DNA from: JBEIFW01 sp044370695
Lineage (GTDB): Bacteria > Actinomycetota > Acidimicrobiia > Acidimicrobiales > Ilumatobacteraceae
Assembly: GCA_044370695.1 (NCBI GenBank)
Contig: JBILVB010000022.1
Coordinates: forward strand, 1-36,253
Direction: 5' to 3'
DNA: 36,253 nucleotides
In this document: piece after piece, positions 25,125 through 32,286 of the stretch
How the letters are laid out: each line of letters opens with the position of its first letter
How positions within the stretch are numbered: position 1 is the stretch's first letter
The notes under the pieces: model-generated
Seen by the model: only the letters and a program-made list of their open reading frames with translations
What the model was told of the DNA's origin: nothing
Database searches by the model: none
Program-made: the position numbers and the translations under genes

Positions 25125-27377
25125 ATGAGCAGCCACGCGCATCCCTCCGCCGCCGCCACCGACGGCTCGCCCCGTCGGATCCGGCCGCACCAGGTCGTCG
25201 TCGGCCTCGGCGTCGCCGTCGGCCTGTTCACCGCCGTGTCGGGCGTGGTCCCCCTGCTGACCAACTGGCACAGCGATGCCGAGGTCACCCGGGAGGTATT
25301 CGGGGGCATCCCGGCGCCGCTCAAGCTCGCCTTCTACACGGTGATCCCCGTGCTGATCGTCTACGGCGCCGTGCTGTTCGCCGGTCGGGTCCGCAACTGG
25401 GAGCGCGGCGCCCCCGATCGTCGGGCCACGACGGCGGCCAACGCCAAGCGGCGGTTCTCCGATTTCCGTGCCGGGGTCTACATGCGCACGCTTCTGCGGG
25501 ATCCCGCCGCAGGGGTGATGCACTCGATGATCTACTTCGGCTTCCTGGTGCTGCTCGCAGTCACCACGGTGCTCGAGATCGACCATCAGATGCCCGAGGG
25601 TCTGAAGTTCCTCGAAGGTCGGGTGTACCAGGCCTACTCGTTCGTGGGCGACCTCGCCGGCGTGGTGTTCACCGCCGGGGTGGTCTGGGCCATCGTGCGC
25701 CGCTACGTGCAGCGGCCGTACCGGATCCGCATCAAGTCGAAGCCCGAGCACGCGCTCATCCTCGGGGTCTTCCTGGCCATCGGCGTGACCGGGTTCGGAG
25801 CCGAGGCGTTCCGCATCGCGCAGGACGGCATGCCGGCCCACGAGAAGTGGAGCTTCGTCGGCTACCCGCTCGCGCTGCTGTTCGACGGGATCGGCAGCCT
25901 CGAGGTGTGGCACCAGGTCTGGTGGGTCGGCCACGTGGTCAGCTTCATCGCCTTCCTGATCATCCTGCCCACGACCATGTTGCGGCACATCTTCACGTCG
26001 CCGCTGAACATGTACTTGAAGGACAAGCAGCGCCCGAAGGGTGCGATGAAGGCGATGCCGAACCTGACGGAGACGTCCCTCGAGACGTTCGGCGCGTCCG
26101 TGATCGAGGACTTCACCTGGAAGCAGCTGCTCGACACCGATGCCTGCACGATGTGCGGCCGGTGCACTTCGGTGTGCCCGGCCCATGCGACCGGCAAGCC
26201 GCTCGACCCGCGCGAGATCGTGTTGAAGACGGGCGAGGTGATGGCGGCGACCGGTTCGCCGGTCGTGTCGCCGCCCATCGGGGTCGACCCGGAGATCACC
26301 ATCGGTGCCAACAGCCTGTTCGAGCGGATCACGCCCGAGGAATTGTGGGCGTGCACGACCTGTAAGGCGTGCGACGAGAACTGCCCGGTCAACATCGAGA
26401 TCCTCGACAAGATCCTGGACATGCGGCGCTACCTGGCGCTCATGGAGTCGAACTTCCCGACCGAGCTCGGCAACGCCTACCGGGGCATGGAGAACCAGGG
26501 CAACCCGTGGGGCATGAGCCAGAACGATCGGGACGCGTGGGCCAAGGGCCTCGACGTCACCGTGGTCGACCCGGGTGCGCCGCTCCAGGCCGAGTACCTC
26601 TACTGGGTGGGGTGTGCGGGGAGCTTCGACGACAAGAACAAGAAGGTCACCCAGGCCATGGCCCGGCTGCTCAAGCGAGCGGGTATCGACGTCGCCATCC
26701 TCGGGCCCTCCGAGATGTGCACCGGCGACTCGGCCCGGCGCTCGGGCAACGAGTACCTGTTCCAGATGCTGGCCCTGCCGAACATCGAGATGCTCAACGG
26801 CATGGGGGTTCGCAAGATCATCACGCAGTGCCCCCACTGCTTCAACACGTTGAAGAACGAGTACCCGCAGTTCGGCGGGACCTACGAGGTGGTCCACCAC
26901 AGCCAACTCCTCGAGGACCTGATCGCCGACGGTCGGCTCGACGTGAGCCTGGCCACGCTCGAAGAGCGCGTCACCTATCACGACTCCTGCTATCTCGGCC
27001 GGCACAACGACGTGTACCTGGCGCCCCGCCGGGTCATCGGTTCGATCAAGGGCGTCCAGATCGTCGAGATGAACCGCTCCGGCACCAAGGGGATGTGCTG
27101 CGGCGCCGGCGGTGCGCGGATGTGGATGGAGGAGTCCACGGGCAAGAAGGTGAACGACGAGCGGGCCCAGGAGGCGATCTCCACCGGCGCCACCCGGGTC
27201 GCGACGGCCTGTCCCTTCTGCTACATCATGCTCGACGACGGCGTGAAGGCCGCCGGCAAGGACGAGGACCAGGTCCGGGTGGCCGACATCGCCATCCACG
27301 TCCTCGACGCCATCGAAGCCGGTGAGCGGCGTCTCGGGGCGCCGGACGCACCCCTGAACGTGCCGGTCGGCGACTGA
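25125..27377 (+). CDS. membrane iron-sulfur oxidoreductase with CCG domains, EtfD-like
   Basis: A 750-residue protein. The N-terminal 290 residues contain about six membrane helices of the NarI/heterodisulfide-reductase gamma type. Two 4Fe-4S motifs follow, CTMCGRCTSVCP (about 341-352) and CTTCKACDENCP (about 410-421). Two CCG (HdrD-like) domains complete it: the first with VGCAGS and CPHCF, the second with DSCYLGRHND, CCGAGG and CPFCY. This architecture matches M. tuberculosis Rv0338c (EtfD), thought to pass electrons from ETF in fatty-acid beta-oxidation to the quinone pool. Assignment to that role is inferred; etfA/etfB are not in the window. ATG at 25125, with TAGCGT ten bases upstream; TTG at 25104 is a weaker alternative. 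Confidence 0.88.
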   Translation: MSSHAHPSAAATDGSPRRIRPHQVVVGLGVAVGLFTAVSGVVPLLTNWHSDAEVTREVFGGIPAPLKLAFYTVIPVLIVYGAVLFAGRVRNWERGAPDRRATTAANAKRRFSDFRAGVYMRTLLRDPAAGVMHSMIYFGFLVLLAVTTVLEIDHQMPEGLKFLEGRVYQAYSFVGDLAGVVFTAGVVWAIVRRYVQRPYRIRIKSKPEHALILGVFLAIGVTGFGAEAFRIAQDGMPAHEKWSFVGYPLALLFDGIGSLEVWHQVWWVGHVVSFIAFLIILPTTMLRHIFTSPLNMYLKDKQRPKGAMKAMPNLTETSLETFGASVIEDFTWKQLLDTDACTMCGRCTSVCPAHATGKPLDPREIVLKTGEVMAATGSPVVSPPIGVDPEITIGANSLFERITPEELWACTTCKACDENCPVNIEILDKILDMRRYLALMESNFPTELGNAYRGMENQGNPWGMSQNDRDAWAKGLDVTVVDPGAPLQAEYLYWVGCAGSFDDKNKKVTQAMARLLKRAGIDVAILGPSEMCTGDSARRSGNEYLFQMLALPNIEMLNGMGVRKIITQCPHCFNTLKNEYPQFGGTYEVVHHSQLLEDLIADGRLDVSLATLEERVTYHDSCYLGRHNDVYLAPRRVIGSIKGVQIVEMNRSGTKGMCCGAGGARMWMEESTGKKVNDERAQEAISTGATRVATACPFCYIMLDDGVKAAGKDEDQVRVADIAIHVLDAIEAGERRLGAPDAPLNVPVGD

Positions 27378-27395
27378 CGCGCAGGAGGCGCCTCG

Positions 27396-28094
27396 TCAGG
27401 CGGGGCGGAGCGGCGCACCACCCCAGGCGTCGATCGCGGCGAAGTCCTCGACCGGTCGTCGGCTCAACCGGGTCGGTTGGTGGACCGGTCGACCCAACGC
27501 GATCAGCGCGGCGATGGCCACGTGTCCGGGGAGTCCGAGCAGGGTGCGAGCGGCCGGTTCCTCCCGGGCGAGGAACGTCGTGAGCACCCCGGCGAGGCCT
27601 TCGGCCCGAGCGGCGAGCAGGACGTTCTGGCAGAACGGGTAGATCGAAGCGCCGCCGATGATGCCGAGCCGGTCGAGCTCGGCGTCGAACGCAGCGATCT
27701 CCTGGAGGTCGGCGGTGATCACCAGCACGGCCGGAACGGTGGCGAGGTCGTCGCCGAGCGGGAAGGGCACCGGGCGCTCCCGGGCGGCGACGAGGTCGAC
27801 CTCGGCGGGTGCGCCCGGCCACTTGTCGCCCCCGTCGCGGGCGGCGAATGGGACGTACCCGGCTGCCCGCAGGGCGACGTACTCCCGCCATCCCGGCTGG
27901 CACAACCGACCGACCTCGGCCCGCCGGGCCGGGTCCTTGACGAGGATCACCCCCCAGCCCTGGCGGTTGCCGCCGCTCGGAGCGAAACGGGCGGTGTCGA
28001 GGATGCGGTACACGGTGGCGTCGTCGACCGGCTCGTCGGTGAAGGAGCGGGCCGAGCCGTTCGATCGGATGGTCGACAGCAAGTCGAGGTTCAT
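27396..28094 (-). CDS. nitroreductase-family flavoprotein
   Basis: A 232-residue FMN-dependent nitroreductase-like protein. The N-terminal RSNGSARSFTDEPV motif (FMN phosphate contact), TARFAPSGGNRQGW (about 35-48), and the late GGASIYPFCQNVLLAARAEGL helix (about 148-168) are typical. Family members reduce nitro compounds, quinones or enones with NAD(P)H; the substrate is unknown. It converges with the EtfD-like gene (18-base gap) and lies 17 bases downstream of dcd on the same strand. GAGGAA nine bases before the ATG is the likely ribosome site. Confidence 0.9.
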   Translation of the reverse strand: MNLDLLSTIRSNGSARSFTDEPVDDATVYRILDTARFAPSGGNRQGWGVILVKDPARRAEVGRLCQPGWREYVALRAAGYVPFAARDGGDKWPGAPAEVDLVAARERPVPFPLGDDLATVPAVLVITADLQEIAAFDAELDRLGIIGGASIYPFCQNVLLAARAEGLAGVLTTFLAREEPAARTLLGLPGHVAIAALIALGRPVHQPTRLSRRPVEDFAAIDAWGGAPLRPA

Positions 28095-28111
28095 GGTCGT
28101 GCGTTCCTCGC

Positions 28112-28675
28112 TCAGCGGAAGTTCTCGAAGTACCGGCTCGGCGTCGGTCCGACCTGGCCCTGGTACTTGGACCGGCGAACGCCGGCGCCGTAGGGAACGT
28201 CGGCCGGTGTCGTCATCTGCAGGAAGCTGATCTGACCCACCCTCATCCTCGGGTAAAGGGTGATGGGGAGGCTGGCGACGTTCGACAGCTCCAAGGTGAT
28301 GTGGCCGTCGAATCCGGGGTCGATGAACCCGGCGGTCGAATGGATGAGCAGCCCGAGCCGTCCGAGACTCGACTTCCCGTCGAGCCGGCCCACGAGATCG
28401 GCGCCGAGCGCCACGCGCTCGAGGGTGGAACCCAACACGAACTCGCCGGGGTGGAGGATGAACACGTCCTCGTCGTCGACGCGGACGAGTTCGGTCAGGT
28501 CCTCCATGTCCTGCTTCACGTCGATCAGCGGTCGCGTGTGGTTCCGGAACACCCGGAACAAGCCCGACAGGCGGAGGTCGACCGAGGACGGCTGGATGGC
28601 GTCGACGTCGAGCGGGTCGAGGGCGATGCGCCCGGCGGCCACGGCCTCGCGGATCGAACGGTCCGACAGGATCAC
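28112..28675 (-). CDS. dcd: dCTP deaminase, probably bifunctional (dUMP-forming)
   Basis: A 187-residue trimeric nucleotide hydrolase. Motifs: MILSDRSI, QPSSVDLRL, HPGEFVLGSTLE, GKSSLGRLGLLIHSTAGFIDPGF, ITLELSNV and SKYQGQ.GPTPSR at the C terminus. The residues and length follow the M. tuberculosis enzyme that both deaminates dCTP and hydrolyses dUTP, giving dUMP for dTMP synthesis; bifunctionality is inferred from this similarity. GTG start with AGGAAGG four bases upstream; the same bases contain TAGGAA (28682-28687) at leaderless distance, so the mode of initiation is unclear. Confidence 0.95.
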   Translation of the reverse strand: MILSDRSIREAVAAGRIALDPLDVDAIQPSSVDLRLSGLFRVFRNHTRPLIDVKQDMEDLTELVRVDDEDVFILHPGEFVLGSTLERVALGADLVGRLDGKSSLGRLGLLIHSTAGFIDPGFDGHITLELSNVASLPITLYPRMRVGQISFLQMTTPADVPYGAGVRRSKYQGQVGPTPSRYFENFR

Positions 28676-28746
28676 CGGCCCTTCCTAGCGCATCTGCCGT
28701 CGGGGCTCGGACGGCGGGAGCCCGAGCCGCTACGATCGCAGTGCCC

Positions 28747-28817
28747 GCGGGTGTAGTTCAATGGCAGAACATCAGCTTCCCAAGCTGACAGTGAGGGTTC
28801 GATTCCCTTCACCCGCT
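28747..28817 (+). tRNA. tRNA-Gly (anticodon CCC)
   Basis: Acceptor stem GCGGGTG/CACCCGC; D-arm TAGTTCAATGGCAGAAC; anticodon stem TCAGC/GCTGA enclosing loop TTCCCAA, anticodon CCC (reads GGG, Gly); T-arm GAGGG-TTCGATT-CCCTT. The 71-base length and discriminator U are typical of bacterial tRNA-Gly. CCA is not encoded. Confidence 0.96.
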
Positions 28818-28964
28818 CACAGAGAGCACCGGCCCCAGAACCCGCTGCGTTCGATCGTGATCCAGATCACCTCGACAGGACTGGCCCCGAGCGCTGCGAA
28901 CACCGCGAGCGGCGTCACCGGTGCGCCGGCGCCGACGTAGACCGGTTGCCCGGCGCCGCCCCGT

Positions 28965-29294
28965 TCAGTGCAGAACCGCCCGGAGTCGGGCGAGTTGCTC
29001 CGGCTCGATCGTGTACCAGGCCCAGGTCCCTCGCTTCTCGCTGGTGACGAGGCCGGCGGCACGAAGCACCTTCAGATGGTGGCTGACCGTCGGTTGGGAC
29101 CGCCCGGAGGGCTCGACCAGGTCGCAGACGCAAACGCCGCCGGCGCCGCTCGCCGCGATGAGCGAGAACAAGCGCAGGCGGACCGGGTCGCCGAGGGCAT
29201 GGAACCCCGGGGCGAGCGTCCCGGCGTCGGTTTCGTCGAAGTCGGCGCTGCTCACGGACGCACAGCACCCGCTCGTCACCCCTTCCTTCGCCAT
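28965..29294 (-). CDS. arsR: ArsR/SmtB-family arsenic-responsive repressor
   Basis: A 109-residue winged-helix metal sensor. The DNA-recognition region is SQPTVSHHLKVLRAAGLV (about 67-84). Cys55 and Cys57 lie in a CVCDL motif, the usual As(III) site in the alpha-3 helix. In addition an N-terminal pair Cys10-Cys11 (SGCCAS) is present; in Corynebacterium glutamicum ArsR a comparable N-terminal Cys pair plus Cys55 binds As(III). AGGGAG lies six bases before the ATG. It faces arsI across 99 bases holding two 16-bp palindromes, so it probably represses both genes until As(III) or a related metalloid binds. Confidence 0.93.
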   Translation of the reverse strand: MAKEGVTSGCCASVSSADFDETDAGTLAPGFHALGDPVRLRLFSLIAASGAGGVCVCDLVEPSGRSQPTVSHHLKVLRAAGLVTSEKRGTWAWYTIEPEQLARLRAVLH

Positions 29295-29322
29295 GCTCGG
29301 CTCCCTGTGCGACGATGGGTGT

Positions 29323-29373
29323 ATTGACAGACGTCGATGAATGGGTAGGCTTCTTCCATCGACCTTCGTCGAT
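29323..29373. promoter_or_regulatory. arsI promoter with two ArsR-type operators
   Basis: Two inverted repeats with the same layout lie 35 bp apart: ATTGAC-AGAC-GTCGAT (29323-29338, one mismatch) and ATCGAC-CTTC-GTCGAT (29358-29373, perfect). A consensus -35 TTGACA (29324-29329) overlaps the first; after a 16-bp spacer comes TAGGCT (29346-29351) as -10. The second palindrome then covers the expected transcription start. A repressor dimer on each would block arsI, and the first lies in the arsR promoter region. Confidence 0.75.
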
Positions 29374-29393
29374 CCTACCGCTGGAGGCATTCC

Positions 29394-29849
29394 GTGTCGC
29401 GTGTGCAACTCGCCCTCAACGTCCACGATCTCGGCGCCGCGATCGCGTTCTACTCGAAGCTCTTCGGTGCCGAACCCGCCAAGGTCCGTCCGGGGTACGC
29501 CAATTTCGCCCTCGCCGAGCCGCCGCTCAAGCTCGTGCTGATCGAGAACCCCGGTCAGGGCGGGACCCTCAACCACCTCGGTGTGGAGGTCGAGAGCCCG
29601 GATCTCGTCGCTGCCGCGACCACCCGCTTGCGCGCCGTCGGGCTCGTCACCGACGTCGAGGAGAACACCACCTGCTGCTACGCGGTCCAGGACAAGGTGT
29701 GGGTGCACGGCCCGGACGCCGAACCGTGGGAGGTGTACACGGTGCTGGCCGACGCGCCGGTGATGCACGTCGTGCCCGAGCCCTGCTGCGCCGAGCCGGC
29801 CGTCGCCGAGCCCGTCGCGTTCGGGGTCAAGCCGTCGTCGTGCTGCTGA
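29394..29849 (+). CDS. arsI: ArsI/CadI-family glyoxalase-fold protein (organoarsenical C-As lyase type)
   Basis: A 151-residue vicinal-oxygen-chelate protein. It starts SRVQLALNVHDLGAAIAFYSKLFG, close to M. tuberculosis CadI and to ArsI. Metal ligand LNHLGVEV, the Cys-Cys pair in TTCCYAVQDKVW (about residues 95-104, the trivalent-organoarsenical site of ArsI), and WEVYTVL with the third ligand are present. The tail carries two more Cys pairs (EPCCAEP and the terminal SSCC). ArsI cleaves the C-As bond of methylarsonite; CadI is known only as cadmium-induced, so lyase activity is inferred. GGAGG lies six bases before the GTG start. No arsM, arsB or arsC is visible. Confidence 0.9.
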   Translation: MSRVQLALNVHDLGAAIAFYSKLFGAEPAKVRPGYANFALAEPPLKLVLIENPGQGGTLNHLGVEVESPDLVAAATTRLRAVGLVTDVEENTTCCYAVQDKVWVHGPDAEPWEVYTVLADAPVMHVVPEPCCAEPAVAEPVAFGVKPSSCC

Positions 29850-29854
29850 GGGTG

Positions 29855-30358
29855 TCAGGCGCCGGGCCGGAGCGAGTCCTCACGGGCGAGCAGCCAGCGT
29901 TTGGCGTCGAGCCCACCTGCGAAGCCGGTGAGGGAGCCGTCGCTGCCGAGGATCCGGTGACAGCCGAGCACGGGGGCCACCGGGTTGCGACCCACCGCCG
30001 CACCCACCGCACGGGTGGCTCGGGGACGCCCGACGGCTCGCGCCAGGTCGGCGTAGCTGGCCGTCGTGCCCCATTCGATCGCCGCGAGCGCGCGCCAGAC
30101 CTCGAGCTGGAACGGGGTGCCGCGCAGATCGAGCGGTACGTCGAAGCTGACCCGTGCCCCCTCGAACCAGGACGACAACTGCTCGGCGGTCGTACGTATC
30201 CATCGCTGGTCGGGATCGTCGAGTGCCGTCGGCGAAGGACGACCGCCACGGCGTTCGTCCTCGTCCGGCCAGCGGATCGCCCGTAGGCCTGCGTCCGAGG
30301 CCACCACGGTCAGGGTGCCCAGCGGGCTGCCGATCGCGGCGGCGTGGAGCAGGTCCAT
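29855..30358 (-). CDS. methylated-DNA-protein cysteine methyltransferase (MGMT/Ogt type)
   Basis: A 167-residue single-use DNA repair protein removing alkyl groups from O6-alkylguanine. The N-terminal half is the weakly conserved domain; the C-terminal half (from GTPFQLEVWRAL) holds the DNA-binding helix RATRAVGAAVGRNP and the acceptor cysteine Cys133 in GCHRIL. The family motif is PCHR; here Pro is replaced by Gly, while Cys, His and Arg are kept and the following GFAGGLDAKRWLL is normal. It lies 4 bases downstream of the small membrane protein gene and converges with arsI (5-base gap). Confidence 0.93.
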   Translation of the reverse strand: MDLLHAAAIGSPLGTLTVVASDAGLRAIRWPDEDERRGGRPSPTALDDPDQRWIRTTAEQLSSWFEGARVSFDVPLDLRGTPFQLEVWRALAAIEWGTTASYADLARAVGRPRATRAVGAAVGRNPVAPVLGCHRILGSDGSLTGFAGGLDAKRWLLAREDSLRPGA

Positions 30359-30362
30359 CCGC

Positions 30363-30596
30363 TCAGCCCACCAGGGAGGCGGTCGCCCAGATCGCAGCCA
30401 CCGCGCCGATCACGGCCATGCCGATGCTGCGGGCGATCGGGGCGCGGGCCAGTTCGCCGTCGCGCCGTTCCCCCGGCGGGCGCACGATCGCCAGCACGTT
30501 CCCGACGGCGAGGGCACCGCCGATCGCCAGCACCAGCAACGGCAGGATGTTGTCGCCGAGTCCGAGGAACCCGCCGCCGTCGCCCACTGCCAACAT
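30363..30596 (-). CDS. small two-helix membrane protein, unknown function
   Basis: A 77-residue protein with two hydrophobic helices (about residues 17-38, LPLLVLAIGGALAVGNVLAI, and 57-76, SIGMAVIGAVAAIWATASL), separated by a basic loop (RPPGERRDGE). AGGAGG lies exactly six bases before the ATG, the best ribosome site in the neighbourhood, which supports it as a real gene. It lies just upstream of the MGMT gene, four bases apart, so both are probably co-transcribed. No family recognised. Confidence 0.75.
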   Translation of the reverse strand: MLAVGDGGGFLGLGDNILPLLVLAIGGALAVGNVLAIVRPPGERRDGELARAPIARSIGMAVIGAVAAIWATASLVG

Positions 30597-30782
30597 CGAC
30601 CGCCTCCTGTGACCACCTTGCGTCGCCGCGAGCCTACGGTCGCCACCGGGAGTCGCCGCATCCGGAACGAATCGGGAACAACCGCGGCGAATCCCTCAAC
30701 TGTCCGCGCGTCCATCCGATCGATCCGGTGCTGATGGCATTCCCTGGTGCCATGGGACGGGCGGAGATCCAGACCCTCCACG

Positions 30783-31208
30783 TCACCCGAGCGCTTCCCC
30801 CCGGTGCTCGGACGGATCCCGCCCGTCCTCTCCCCAGGCCCGCACCAGGACGAGCGGCGTGTCCCGCCCGCTCGCAGCGGCCCGCCAGATCTCGGCGAAC
30901 AGCTCGGCATCGTCGCCGTCCGGCGCTGCGGATGCGGACCACACGAGGACCGTGGGCACGTCGTCGAGCGCCCGGAGACACTCTTCCAGGGCATCCCAGT
31001 TCCGGCCCCACCACGCCGGGAACCCGAGCGCGACCCCGACGGCGTCGAGTAGTTCGGCCTTCGACCGGGGTCCGGTCACCGTCGCGACGACGGCCCCCTG
31101 GGCGCGCGCCGCCGCAGCGGCCAGGGCAGCGCCCGACGCGTCGCCGACGGTCACGACCCACGGCCCCGCCCCGGTGCGGAGGGTCCGCACCAGGTGCACC
31201 ACGCTCAC
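30783..31208 (-). CDS. barstar-family ribonuclease inhibitor
   Basis: A 141-residue protein with the barstar core: a Rossmann-like start (WVVTVGDASG), then the contact helix FPAWWGRNWDALEECL (residues 63-78), close to the barstar FPxYYGxNxDALxDCL motif. Asp72 corresponds to barstar Asp35; Glu76 takes the place of Asp39, the key barnase contact. No signal peptide, so it stays in the cytoplasm. The GTG start overlaps the RNase stop by four bases (GTGA), so inhibitor is made right after the nuclease from the same message. This is the expected immunity partner of the upstream RNase. Confidence 0.9.
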   Translation of the reverse strand: MSVVHLVRTLRTGAGPWVVTVGDASGAALAAAAARAQGAVVATVTGPRSKAELLDAVGVALGFPAWWGRNWDALEECLRALDDVPTVLVWSASAAPDGDDAELFAEIWRAAASGRDTPLVLVRAWGEDGRDPSEHRGEALG

Positions 31209-31699
31209 CGTTCGACCACCGAGCGGAACGAGGCGTAGTGGTCGTCGGTGTAGTAGCGGTCGCCGTTGCGTCCGGCGACGATGCGCCGGGCGCCCCGGTC
31301 GGGGGATCCCGGGGTCACCACCGTGTACTCGCGGTAGTACCCGGAGGGTTGGCGCGGCAGGAGGCGTTCCCGGTTCTGGAACGTCGTGCCATCCTGCGGG
31401 AACGGGAAGGGACCGCCGGCGTCGATGAGCGCGAGCGTGCGCCGCGCCTGCGGCGGGAGTTCGGCGATCGCCACCGTGGCGAGCCCGGCCCGTGCCGTCG
31501 TCGCCGGAGTGGTCGTCGCCAGAGTGATCGTCGCCGTCGTGGCGGGACGGCCCGTGACGACGGCACCGGTCGTGACGGCACCGGTCGTGACGGCGCCGGT
31601 CGCCGGGGTCTCGGCCCGGCACCCGGCGGCGAGCACCACGAGCGCGACGAACAGGCCGACGACGGCGGCCGTCGTCGGTCGCCGCCCGTTCCCACGCAC
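31205..31699 (-). CDS. exported lipoprotein ribonuclease (RNase Sa / barnase superfamily)
   Basis: A 164-residue protein. The signal sequence ends in the lipobox LAAGC, making Cys27 the lipidation site. A Thr/Ala/Val-rich spacer with repeated TGAV units follows (about 30-70), then a guanyl-specific RNase domain (about 72-164). The domain matches Streptomyces RNase Sa in order: GPFPFPQDGTTFQNRE, GYYREYTVVTPG, and YYTDDHYASF. Catalytic residues align: Glu124, Arg135, Arg139 and His154 (RNase Sa Glu54, Arg65, Arg69, His85). It would cleave RNA after guanosine outside the cell or in the wall. The Cys pair of RNase Sa is absent. GTG start; no clear ribosome site. Confidence 0.92.
   Translation of the reverse strand: MRGNGRRPTTAAVVGLFVALVVLAAGCRAETPATGAVTTGAVTTGAVVTGRPATTATITLATTTPATTARAGLATVAIAELPPQARRTLALIDAGGPFPFPQDGTTFQNRERLLPRQPSGYYREYTVVTPGSPDRGARRIVAGRNGDRYYTDDHYASFRSVVER
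31561..31605. repeat. 15-bp tandem repeat encoding the RNase lipoprotein spacer
   Basis: Three 15-base units on the plus strand (CGGCACCGGTCGTGA twice exactly, the third diverged) encode the TGAVT repeats between the lipidated cysteine and the RNase domain. The unit is a multiple of three, so copy-number change would only alter tether length. Confidence 0.85.
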
Positions 31700-31788
31700 G
31701 TCGCCAGTGGAGTCGTTGCGGATGGTCCGGTCAAGGCCGGGACCGAGGTCCCTGGGTGGGGACCGGACCCGCCAGCAGGATGAACGCC

Positions 31789-32286
31789 ATGCGTGCCCCT
31801 GCCCGGTCCTGGCTTGCGCTCGTGATCGCCGCCGTCCTGCCCGTGGCGGCGTCGTCCGGGTGCGCGAGCACCTCGGGGTCGGCTGCCGCCGCAGCGGCCG
31901 ACCATGCCGGGCACTCGACCGTGCGGCCCGGCTGGGACCAGTTCTCGACGCCGTCGTTCGACGCAGGGCAGTGTTCGCACAAGTACCCGGGCGAGCTCAT
32001 GACGGCGGCCGAGGCCGTCGTCGTCTTCTCCCGCCAGGGGATCTGCCCCGGTTACGTCACCGTCGAGGCCGACACCGCCGTGCGGTGGCGCAACCTGGAT
32101 ACCACGGCGTTCACGGTGACGATCCGGCGCGACAGCCCCGACGGTCCGGTGCTCGACTCCCTCCTCGTCGCCCCCGGGGCGACCGGCACGACGACGCTCG
32201 GCTCGGGGCGGTACGCCTACGCAACCGATGCCATCGAGAGCTTCCGCGGCTGGGTCGAGGTCACCGGCCGAGCGGCGCCGGGCTGA
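31789..32286 (+). CDS. exported cupredoxin-like protein without recognisable copper ligands
   Basis: A 165-residue protein. An N-terminal signal ends near ASSGC (Cys25), possibly a lipobox though the -3 position is poor. After an Ala/His-rich stretch there is a beta-sandwich region of plastocyanin type (VTVEADTAVRWRNLDTTAFTVTI, GTTTLGSGRYAYATD). Cupredoxins bind copper through a His after the N-x-D segment and a late Cys/His pair; here Phe stands in the first position and no late Cys-His pair is found, so copper binding is doubtful. Two cysteines (CSHKY, GICPGY) may form a disulfide. ATG at 31789 has AGGA eight bases upstream; ATG 31780 is an alternative. Its end overlaps the P450 end by 26 bases. 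Confidence 0.75.
   Translation: MRAPARSWLALVIAAVLPVAASSGCASTSGSAAAAAADHAGHSTVRPGWDQFSTPSFDAGQCSHKYPGELMTAAEAVVVFSRQGICPGYVTVEADTAVRWRNLDTTAFTVTIRRDSPDGPVLDSLLVAPGATGTTTLGSGRYAYATDAIESFRGWVEVTGRAAPG

Noticed and set aside
29855..30358. Alkyltransferase-like (ATL) protein instead of an active MGMT
   Set aside because: ATL proteins replace the acceptor cysteine, usually with Trp; here the cysteine is present.
28747..30596. Integrated mobile element at tRNA-Gly
   Set aside because: No integrase, transposase or direct repeat of the tRNA 3' end was found in the window; only the proximity of the ars genes suggests it.
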